DNA from: Paracoccaceae bacterium
GTDB taxonomy: Bacteria; Pseudomonadota; Alphaproteobacteria; Rhodobacterales; Rhodobacteraceae
Length of the DNA stretch: 5,565 nt
Assembly: GCA_018647275.1 (NCBI GenBank)
Contig: JABGTH010000305.1
Coordinates: 1-5,565, forward strand
Direction of reading: 5' to 3'
Shown here piece after piece: positions 1-5,565 of the stretch. The notes beneath the pieces were generated by a model. That model saw nothing but the letters and a program-made list of their open reading frames with translations, was not told the origin of the DNA and made no database searches. Position 1 is the first letter of the stretch, and the number at the start of each line of letters is the position of its first letter. Both the position numbers and the translations under genes were made by a program.

Positions 1-117
1 CAATATCCCCATCAATTGAAGATCGTGAGCCCCTCGGTGCCAAGGCTCTGTCGACCAACACACCGTCCGTGCGTTCCAGTCGGATTACGAACAGGTCACC
101 CCATCCGAGAGTGCGGT
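1..117. other. Unassigned edge region beyond the mepA remnant
   Basis: This stretch lies downstream of the last recognisable codon of the minus-strand mepA remnant. On the minus strand one frame stays open from about 121 to the window edge (about 40 codons, reading LNRTLGWGDLFVIRLE at its start), but it has no ATG, follows a TAG at 124-122, and I recognise no family in it. It could be the degraded start of a further gene or simple non-coding DNA. I see no terminator hairpin, repeat or RNA gene here. Confidence 0.4.
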
Positions 118-1042
118 TCAGCTAGGGCTGTCCCAGAGCACAATCCGATTATGCAAATCTGCGACTTTGTATTGGCGACGGGGTTTCGGTTTGGGTGCAT
201 TCGGGTCGCGCGGGTTTGACGCTGGTGGGTTCAGGATATCATCCACTCACTTTTGTGCATCCGCACAACCATTTCCTGCCGGTGGCGGGTTCTGACTTTT
301 TCATCTGCGTGCACCCTTTAGACAGGCAAAGCGAATGAAAAAATTATAATGGTGGCCATACCGCGGTCGCACTTTGCGCAGCCACGCTTTGTTGCCTTTT
401 TCATCAGCACACATTTTCACTTTGGCCCATGGGAATACAAAAATATGCTCTGTGCGTTTGTCTTTGGCTGCCGCCTTAACGATCTCGTGGTGGGCACGGG
501 TCCAACTGCCGTTAGTGAAAGCCCCTTTTGAGCGGCGCGTGGAGATCGATTAAATCGCTTCGCGCCCTTCTGCGGAAAGGTCAGATTCTTGGCAGACAGC
601 ATCCAAATGTCTGCGACTAAACCGCTTTGATGGCTGCGGTGTCCCGTCAGCATTGGGCCGCCACTTGGTTGGCTCATGTCACCCACATACAGACCGTTCC
701 AGCCCGGCTGGGGGGCCGCAACGCGCGACAGCTTCTTAACCATGTCACCATTTTAGGGTGAGCCCAGTTGCGATTGCGCTACAGGCGCATGGCTTGCCAT
801 GTGGCACCAGTTTCAGAAAGCTCTACACCGCCAGCAAGACATCTTTTTGCATAACCACCATGAACTGCGGGCGCTTGGATCGATGCGAATGCCACACCAC
901 CAAAAGCAGCCTTCGCCAGACCTTTAATTTCTGCGGCTTTGGGTTCAATAACTTGGGTACCATCAATATTGGTATCAGATGATCCCGAGCACGCGATCAA
1001 CATAAGTGTTACCCCGGTGATCGAAACATTGCGTAATCTATT
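118..1042 (-). pseudogene. mepA: Decayed penicillin-insensitive murein endopeptidase (MepA, peptidase M74)
   Basis: Intact MepA is an exported zinc metallopeptidase that cuts D-Ala-meso-DAP cross-links in peptidoglycan. Here the family is recognisable only by joining minus-strand frames. Pieces in order: a lipoprotein-like start (VSITGVTLMLIACSGSS, about 1030-980); GGYAKRCLAGGVELSETGATW (split GGYAKRCLAG / GVELSETGATW) with WQAMRL up to 782; RNRNWAHPKMVT; QPGWNGLYVGDMSQPSGGPM and GHRSHQSGLVADIWML (about 690-597); LSAEGREAI; NGSWTRAHHEIVKAAAKD; EHIFVFPWAKVKMCADEKG; AWLRKVRPRYGHHY (about 387-346); then a proline-rich tail (SQNPPPAGNGCADAQK, VDDILNPP) ending at a TGA at 120-118. Lesions seen: TAG at 781-779, 1-nt loss near 742, 1-nt loss near 578, TAA at 552-550, TGA at 303-301, TGA at 249-247, and no usable start codon. 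The C-terminal HFH zinc-binding motif of the family reads NFF (345-337). The total span, about 307 codons, fits full-length rhodobacterial MepA. The gene family is confident from motifs; the symbol is by family. It sits immediately after the MFS permease and was probably co-transcribed with it. Confidence 0.9.
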
Positions 1043-2409
1043 TACTTGTTACTTTCTCCATCTCCTTTCACCCAAATTAGAAGAATGAGACCGAAAAGGA
1101 ACAAGCCAATAACCGGTGAAATACCAATACGTGCACTTCCGCTGACATGGGTAACGATCCCAATCAACAAAGGTGCTAAAAATGCAGTTGCCCGCCCTGA
1201 CAGGCCATAAAGCCCAAAATATTCTGTAGATGCGTTTGGATCGCAATGGCGCACCATGAGTGAACGGCTGGTGGATTGCAAAACCCCACCCATGCCACCG
1301 ATGAACACACCACAGACCATAAATACAGTGTCTGGAAGCCCCGTTCCTTCCGCCAATGAAACGCCAAAGAATGTCGTTGGGGACAGATTAATGATGACAA
1401 AGCTGACGACGATCAACGCGAGAATCGAAAAGATAATAATGGGCTTCGGCCCAAACCTACGGTCAGCAAATCCGCCTAGGTAGCTAAACAATGCCGCCCC
1501 TAACGCCGCAATAACGCCAAAGGCGCCAATCTGGCTAACTTCCCAATTCAGGACCAAGGCCGCGTAAACACCGCCAAAAGTATAAAGCCCGTTCAAGCCA
1601 TCTCGGTACAACATTGAGGACACAAGGTAAGCTGCCAAGCTTGGCTTGTTCCGCAGCTCTTTGATCGAGATAATAACACTGTTCAACGCTTGGGGCACAC
1701 CCGCTCGTTTTTTGGAGGATGGTTTTTCACGCACCCACATAAAATAGGGGATCATGAAAATTGCAAACCAAAGTGCGGTCACAATGCCTGTCGCGCGGGT
1801 GCCTTCGCGTTGTTCCGGATCAAGACCAAAGATTGGTTCCAACCCAATGATCGTCAGGCCGTTTCCTTGTTCCACGATCAACGCCAAAACAAGGATCAGC
1901 GAAACCACACCACCCAGATACCCAAAGGCAAATCCAGAGCCTGAAATCTTACCGATTTCTTCTTTGGTACCCAGCGCAGGCAATTGCGCATTTACAAAGA
2001 TGAGCGCGTATTCTGCGCCGATGAACCCCATCCCGAAGGATGCAAGCATCCAGTACAGATTGCTGGCCGCAGGATCGGTGAACCACAAAAAGCCCGATCC
2101 AACGACATACATGATGCTAAAGCCCACAATCCACGGCATGCGACGCCCTGTGCTGTCAGCCATCGCGCCAAAAACGGGGGCGGTTAGGGCGATGATGATC
2201 CCAAACAACGCTGTGCTCCACGCCCAAAGGGCTTGGGCTTTGGCATCTGCCAGCTCTTCGTTCAAACCAAGGTTTAGGAAATAGACGGCAGCGATGGACG
2301 CGAAAAACGGGCCAAAAATGAAGGTGTTTAGAACGGTATGATAAGGCTGGCTGGCCCAATCAAAGAAGTACCAACCCCAAATCCGCTTTTTAAGTGATAA
2401 GTCCGACAT
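1042..2409 (-). CDS. MFS transporter, UMF1 (Atg22-like) family
   Basis: This is an inner-membrane permease of the major facilitator superfamily, 455 aa, the usual size for the UMF1 group (related to the yeast vacuolar effluxer Atg22). The N-terminus has the family's WYFFDWASQPYHT signature (residues 13-25), the counterpart of the 'YDWANS' start of these proteins. The loop after the second helix carries GAMADSTGRRMPW (81-93), an MFS motif A, and a related copy LGGFADRRFG occurs in the second half (311-320). FGLYGLSGRATAFLAPLL (398-415) is the conserved segment of a late helix. About 12 hydrophobic segments can be picked out, with a basic central loop around 226-254. The substrate cannot be told from sequence; an efflux role is only a family-level guess. 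The start at 2409 follows an AAGGGA-like site about 11 nt upstream. The gene lies 69 bp after the thioesterase gene on the same strand, and its stop abuts the mepA remnant. It appears intact. Confidence 0.9.
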   Translation of the reverse strand: MSDLSLKKRIWGWYFFDWASQPYHTVLNTFIFGPFFASIAAVYFLNLGLNEELADAKAQALWAWSTALFGIIIALTAPVFGAMADSTGRRMPWIVGFSIMYVVGSGFLWFTDPAASNLYWMLASFGMGFIGAEYALIFVNAQLPALGTKEEIGKISGSGFAFGYLGGVVSLILVLALIVEQGNGLTIIGLEPIFGLDPEQREGTRATGIVTALWFAIFMIPYFMWVREKPSSKKRAGVPQALNSVIISIKELRNKPSLAAYLVSSMLYRDGLNGLYTFGGVYAALVLNWEVSQIGAFGVIAALGAALFSYLGGFADRRFGPKPIIIFSILALIVVSFVIINLSPTTFFGVSLAEGTGLPDTVFMVCGVFIGGMGGVLQSTSRSLMVRHCDPNASTEYFGLYGLSGRATAFLAPLLIGIVTHVSGSARIGISPVIGLFLFGLILLIWVKGDGESNK

Positions 2410-2478
2410 GCCCCAGATCCCTTATTAGGTGTTGAAACGTTTATGGACGGGGCAATGACATGGACGCAAGGAAAGGTT

Positions 2479-3024
2479 TCAGGTAACTTCTGACATTGGC
2501 GGCCATGGGCGTTTGTCTTCGGCTGCTGTCCACGCCTGCATCCATTCGGGCATCGGTGGACTAATAGGGTTATGGCCCAGCGCCTCAGCAACGCGAACGG
2601 GTGAAATAGCGCGGCGTTTTTCGGTTACGGCGGCGCGGTAAATGATGTGGTTGGCGCATTCACCGTTTAGTTTCCACATCGACTGCTCGATGTAGATAAA
2701 CCGTTCATCCCAACATACTGCACGGCTGCGCATGGTGAAACGTTCAAACGCGGTCAAACGACGGCGATAACGCACCATGGCCCCTGCCATCGCCAGTCCC
2801 CATTTATTGACATACAGCGCCTTGATCAAACCACCGCGTTGGGCCGATGCAAAGCGACCAAGGTCATAGATCGTCAACACGCGCCCATTGTTCATCTCGC
2901 CAAAGAAATCGATATCCCACGGCCAACAAATGTGGGTGGACTCATGGGTTTCAGAAAAATCAGCCAGGGGCGGTAGATTGCGGGCTAAAACGATATCTTT
3001 AATCATACGAACGAATGGGAACAT
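2479..3024 (-). CDS. Acyl-CoA thioesterase-like protein, hotdog fold (4HBT/THEM6-like)
   Basis: A 181-aa protein of the hotdog-fold thioesterase superfamily, which hydrolyses acyl-CoA or acyl-ACP thioesters in the cytoplasm. The signature lies at residues 35-58: PWDIDFFGEMNNGRVLTIYD, resembling the D-x-x-x-H/G-x-x-N-N-x-x-Y pattern of 4-hydroxybenzoyl-CoA-type thioesterases, with D37/D39 and N45/N46 as the likely active-site region. It is followed by YRRRLTAFERFTMRSRAVCWDERFIYIEQ (split: YRRRLTAFERF, TMRSRAVCWDERFIYIEQ; about 86-114), which fits the central beta-strands of the fold. The position that is often His in the family is Gly42 here, typical of the THEM6-like branch. There is no signal peptide; the N-terminal stretch is mildly hydrophobic (FVRMIKDIVLA). 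The start is fixed by a strong Shine-Dalgarno 7 nt upstream. It heads the leftward unit with the MFS permease. The substrate is unknown; hydrolase activity is a family inference. Confidence 0.85.
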   Translation of the reverse strand: MFPFVRMIKDIVLARNLPPLADFSETHESTHICWPWDIDFFGEMNNGRVLTIYDLGRFASAQRGGLIKALYVNKWGLAMAGAMVRYRRRLTAFERFTMRSRAVCWDERFIYIEQSMWKLNGECANHIIYRAAVTEKRRAISPVRVAEALGHNPISPPMPEWMQAWTAAEDKRPWPPMSEVT

Positions 3025-3030
3025 GTGCAG

Positions 3031-3038
3031 TCTCCTTT
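3031..3038 (-). promoter_or_regulatory. Ribosome binding site of the thioesterase gene
   Basis: Read on the minus strand the sequence is AAAGGAGA, with GGAG ending 7 nt before the ATG at 3024. This is close to the ideal Shine-Dalgarno and supports the chosen start over the internal ATG six codons later (M7). Confidence 0.75.
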
Positions 3039-3044
3039 GGGGCT

Positions 3045-3074
3045 GCTATGGCTGATTTGTTTGCAAAGGGTCAA
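3045..3074 (-). promoter_or_regulatory. Candidate promoter for the leftward thioesterase-MFS unit
   Basis: On the minus strand a good -35 box TTGACC (3074-3069) is followed after 18 nt by CATAGC (3050-3045), a weak -10 match. Transcription would begin near 3038, which leaves almost no leader before the ribosome binding site at 3038-3031, so the exact -10 is doubtful. The TTGAC core is the part most conserved in alphaproteobacterial housekeeping promoters. No operator repeat was seen. Confidence 0.3.
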
Positions 3075-3129
3075 CCAAGTGGATCGCCGCAGGCTTGCCC
3101 TTTGGGCCGTGCGACCTTAGGTAATTGGC

Positions 3130-3142
3130 AAGGCTATAAGGA
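3130..3142 (+). promoter_or_regulatory. Two overlapping ribosome binding sites deciding the YggT start
   Basis: AAGG at 3130-3133 lies 8 nt before the ATG at 3142, and AAGGA at 3138-3142 lies 8 nt before a second in-frame ATG at 3151. The second match is one base longer, so translation may begin at 3151, giving a 95-aa protein starting MLAIYGP. The spacing cannot separate the two. Confidence 0.5.
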
Positions 3143-3438
3143 TGTACAAGATGTTGGCAATTTACGGACCACTGCAATTGATCCTGGGGATCGTTTACTT
3201 TGTGATGATCGCGCACATCATCATGAGCTGGTTGATCAACTTTCAGGTTTTGAACCTTCACCAACCTTTGGTGATGCAAATCTGGCAAGGCCTAAACCGC
3301 TTGTTAGAGCCTATGTACGAACCCATCCGCCGCATTTTGCCTGATACACGTCCGATGGATTTAGCACCCCTTGTGGCACTGATCATCGTGATTTCGCTGC
3401 GCACTTATATCTTGCCGGTTATCTTTGGATTTGCCTAA
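3142..3438 (+). CDS. YggT family integral membrane protein
   Basis: A 98-aa (or 95-aa from the ATG at 3151) protein of the YggT/YlmG family. Two hydrophobic regions flank a short polar middle: residues 8-33 (LQLILGIVYFVMIAHIIMSW) and 72-95. The family hallmark follows the first: NFQVLNLHQPLVMQIWQGLN (33-52), then RLLEPMYEPIRRILPD (53-68) with the conserved E-P-x-x-x-P-I-R-R-x-x-P. PMDLAPLVALIIV (71-83) leads into the last membrane segment. Family members sit in the inner membrane; relatives have been linked to osmotic tolerance in bacteria and to plastid nucleoid or division phenotypes in plants, but the molecular role is not settled. It is divergent from the thioesterase gene and is followed after 77 bp by recQ in the same direction, with no evident terminator between, so co-transcription is plausible. 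Confidence 0.9.
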   Translation: MYKMLAIYGPLQLILGIVYFVMIAHIIMSWLINFQVLNLHQPLVMQIWQGLNRLLEPMYEPIRRILPDTRPMDLAPLVALIIVISLRTYILPVIFGFA

Positions 3439-3515
3439 GGCTCTTGTTCCCTGAATCTTAGTGTGAAATTGTCAGCCGTAAGAGCAGATAACTTAAAAAA
3501 TACAAGGTTCCCCGC
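3439..3515 (+). promoter_or_regulatory. yggT-recQ spacer with recQ ribosome binding site
   Basis: This 77-bp gap contains an AAGG (3504-3507 region, in ACAAGG) about 8 nt before the recQ ATG, giving a moderate Shine-Dalgarno. A short A-rich run precedes it. I see no convincing stem-loop terminator after yggT, which favours read-through into recQ. Confidence 0.45.
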
Positions 3516-5555
3516 ATGACCGGCGCTGCCACGTTGCTACGCGATGTTTTTGGCTTTGATGCCTTCCGCCCCGGCCAACAAAATATTGTTGAAGCTGTAA
3601 CTGCGGGTGAAAACGTGTTGGCCATTATGCCAACGGGTGGCGGTAAATCCCTGTGCTTCCAATTGCCCGCATTGCTGCGTGACGGCGTTACTGTCGTTAT
3701 CTCACCTTTGATTGCTTTGATGCGCGACCAAGTGCGCGCGCTACAAGAAGCCGGGGTGAATGCAGGTGCTTTGACCTCTGGCAACACCCCCGAAGAAACC
3801 GATGCGGTTTGGGAGGGGTTGGAACGTGGTGATCTAAAGCTTCTGTATATGGCCCCTGAACGTTTGGCCGCTGGTGGCGTTATGGGCATGTTGCGCCGTG
3901 TTGGTGTGAATATGATTGCTGTGGATGAGGCGCATTGCGTCAGCCAATGGGGCCATGATTTCCGCCCTGATTATCTGCGCATTGGTGAATTGCGCCGCGC
4001 CCTCAACGTGCCAGTGGCCGCCTTTACTGCAACCGCGGACGCTGAAACCCAAATCGAGATCATCGAAAAGCTATTTGATGGACAGGCCCCCAGCAAATTT
4101 TTACACGGGTTTGATCGCCCAAACATCCACCTCGCCTTTGCCGCTAAAGATGGCCCGCGCCGTCAAATTCTAGATTTCGCTGATGCGCGCAAAGGGCAAT
4201 CGGGGATCGTTTATTGTGGGACACGCGCCAAGACCGAAGGTTTGGCAGGCGGGTTGCGCGATGCGGGACATTTGGCCTTGCATTATCACGGCGGAATGGA
4301 CGCCGAAGACAGACGCATCGCAGAGCGCCGTTTTCAACAAGAAGACGGATTGATCGTGGTTGCTACCGTTGCTTTTGGAATGGGGGTCGACAAACCGGAC
4401 ATCCGCTGGGTCGCGCACGCAGACTTACCTAAATCGATTGAGGCCTATTATCAGGAAATTGGTCGTGCTGGACGTGATGGCGCACCAGCTGAAACCCTTA
4501 CCCTTTTTGGGCCAGAAGACATTCGTCTACGCCGCAATCAGATTGATGAAGGGATAGCCCCACCCGAACGCCGCGCAGCGGATCACGCACGTTTGAATGC
4601 GTTGCTTGGATTGGCTGAGGCCTTGGAATGCCGCCGCAAGAACCTGCTGGCCTATTTTGATGAAACAGAAGTGACCTGTGGCAAGTGTGATCTGTGCGAT
4701 TCGCCTGTGGATGTGTTCGACGGTACGGTCGCTGTGCGCAAAGCGTTGTCCGCTATTTTGCGTACCAAAGAATGGTTTGGTTCTGGTCATCTGATCGACA
4801 TTCTGCTGGGTGCCCAAACCGAAAAAATCCGCGAACGTGGTCACGACAGTTTGCCCACCTACGGCGTTGGTCGCGAATACAGCAAACCACAGTGGCAGGC
4901 GGTGTTCCGCCAGATGATGGGTCACGATTTGATCCGCCCTGATCCAACACGTCACGGGGCATTGCGTATGACCGATGCCGCGCTGCCTATTCTGCGTGAC
5001 GAGGCCAAGATTTCGCTGCGCCGTGACACGATCAAATCTGCCACACGCCGCCCAGCGGTCAAAGCGATGGTATCTGACGAAGATGCCCCATTGCTAAGTG
5101 CCCTTAAGGCCAAGCGCCGTGGTTTAGCAGAAGCTGCAAAGGTCCCTGCCTATATCATTTTCAACGACAAAACGTTGATTGAGATGGCAGAGAAACGCCC
5201 CGCCAATCTGGATGCAATGGCAGGGATCAGCGGGATTGGTGCCAAAAAGCTAGACAGCTATGGCGATGCGTTTCTTGAGGTCATCAACGGTGAAGCCGCC
5301 AAAATGCACCCGACACGCCGCAAACTGGCCGGACGTGATGCGGGGTCTATCTATGACCGATTGCTTGAAGTTCAGGCCGAATTGACCCGTGGTGAAGGTG
5401 GTATCGACAAGCCGCTGACCTGCTCTGCTTCGATGCTGGCCAAGGTCGCTCAAATGCGGTCTGGCGATGCGGATGCGATGAACCGATTGCTGGGGGAACG
5501 GCGTGCAGAACGATTTACTGCCGCATTTCTGGACGTGCTGCTAGATGCGGGCTAG
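3516..5555 (+). CDS. recQ: ATP-dependent DNA helicase RecQ
   Basis: RecQ is a 3'-5' superfamily 2 DNA helicase acting in recombinational repair and restart of stalled forks. All core motifs are visible in this 679-aa protein: motif 0 FGFDAFRPGQ (12-21, Gln21), Walker A MPTGGGKS (38-45), motif Ia ISPLIALMRDQV (62-73), motif II DEAH (137-140) followed by the aromatic-rich loop VSQWGHDFRPDY (142-153), motif III FTATA (170-174), motif IV IVYCGTR (231-237), motif V VATVAFGMGVDKPDIR (282-297) and motif VI QEIGRAGRDG (313-322). The zinc site is formed by C372, C388, C391 and C394. A winged-helix RQC domain spans about 400-495, and an HRDC domain about 522-592 with GISGIGAKKLDSYGDAFLEVI. Residues 604-679 add a tail that resembles a degenerate second HRDC. 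The protein is longer than E. coli RecQ (about 610 aa) because of this tail. It appears intact, with its stop ten bases before the window end, and probably follows yggT in one transcript. Confidence 0.97.
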   Translation: MTGAATLLRDVFGFDAFRPGQQNIVEAVTAGENVLAIMPTGGGKSLCFQLPALLRDGVTVVISPLIALMRDQVRALQEAGVNAGALTSGNTPEETDAVWEGLERGDLKLLYMAPERLAAGGVMGMLRRVGVNMIAVDEAHCVSQWGHDFRPDYLRIGELRRALNVPVAAFTATADAETQIEIIEKLFDGQAPSKFLHGFDRPNIHLAFAAKDGPRRQILDFADARKGQSGIVYCGTRAKTEGLAGGLRDAGHLALHYHGGMDAEDRRIAERRFQQEDGLIVVATVAFGMGVDKPDIRWVAHADLPKSIEAYYQEIGRAGRDGAPAETLTLFGPEDIRLRRNQIDEGIAPPERRAADHARLNALLGLAEALECRRKNLLAYFDETEVTCGKCDLCDSPVDVFDGTVAVRKALSAILRTKEWFGSGHLIDILLGAQTEKIRERGHDSLPTYGVGREYSKPQWQAVFRQMMGHDLIRPDPTRHGALRMTDAALPILRDEAKISLRRDTIKSATRRPAVKAMVSDEDAPLLSALKAKRRGLAEAAKVPAYIIFNDKTLIEMAEKRPANLDAMAGISGIGAKKLDSYGDAFLEVINGEAAKMHPTRRKLAGRDAGSIYDRLLEVQAELTRGEGGIDKPLTCSASMLAKVAQMRSGDADAMNRLLGERRAERFTAAFLDVLLDAG

Positions 5556-5565
5556 ATCAAGTTCA

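Noticed and set aside
16..531. Plus-strand ORFs at 16-219 and 349-531
   Set aside because: They are antisense to readable MepA sequence, have no recognisable motifs, and show no good ribosome binding site.
417..743. 108-aa minus-strand ORF taken as an independent small protein
   Set aside because: Only its first half carries MepA motifs; after the frameshift near 578 the rest is out-of-frame translation. It is a fragment of the pseudogene.
779..1003. 74-aa minus-strand ORF as a small lipoprotein
   Set aside because: It begins inside a signal peptide and runs straight into conserved MepA sequence (GGYAKRCLAG, TWQAMRL) cut off by a TAG; it is the N-terminal piece of the pseudogene.
118..1042. 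Sequencing error as the explanation for the broken mepA
   Set aside because: Besides two indels there are four separate nonsense codons, a missing start and catalytic-residue substitutions, while the four neighbouring genes are intact.
1754..2284. 176-aa plus-strand ORF opposite the MFS gene
   Set aside because: It lies wholly antisense to a clear permease and its composition (Pro, Ser, Met rich without domains) is that of a shadow frame.
3469..3498. Possible recQ promoter TTGTCA - 18 nt - TTAAAA
   Set aside because: The -10 match is poor and the predicted transcription start would fall on or beyond the ribosome binding site, so it is not supported.
4527..4955. 142-aa minus-strand ORF opposite recQ
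   Set aside because: Antisense shadow of the zinc-binding and RQC coding region; no independent motif.
1..5565. A new defence, mobile or RNA-based system
   Set aside because: RecQ-type helicases occur in some defence loci, but this one has a canonical housekeeping domain set and housekeeping neighbours; no nuclease partner, repeats, integrase or structured RNA was found.

Overview
The window reads as an ordinary chromosomal segment of an alphaproteobacterium, most likely a marine member of the Rhodobacteraceae (Roseobacter group). This rests on the style of the proteins: a YggT with the 'MSWLINFQVLNL' type N-terminus, a RecQ with a long C-terminal tail, a UMF1-type permease, and remains of a Rhodobacterales-type murein endopeptidase. 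It also rests on moderate base composition, lower than in most relatives. Genus is not resolvable by eye.

Layout. Positions 1-117 hold nothing I can assign. Positions 118-1042 contain no intact gene. Translating the minus strand while changing frame twice recovers almost the full length of a penicillin-insensitive murein endopeptidase (MepA, peptidase family M74), broken by two 1-nt frameshifts, four in-frame stops, a missing start codon and loss of active-site residues. It lies directly behind, and its former start probably overlapped, the stop codon of an intact UMF1-family MFS permease (1042-2409, minus). Upstream of that, also on the minus strand, is a hotdog-fold acyl-CoA thioesterase-like gene (2479-3024). 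The three appear to be one leftward transcription unit whose last gene has decayed.

A 117-bp divergent intergenic region (3025-3141) separates this unit from a rightward pair: a YggT-family small membrane protein (3142-3438) and a full-length RecQ DNA helicase (3516-5555) with helicase, zinc-binding/RQC and HRDC domains plus a C-terminal tail that looks like a second, degenerate HRDC copy.

There is no sign of a mobile element, CRISPR array, RNA gene or new multi-gene system. The least obvious content is the mepA pseudogene, which simple ORF calling misses or replaces with spurious small ORFs.
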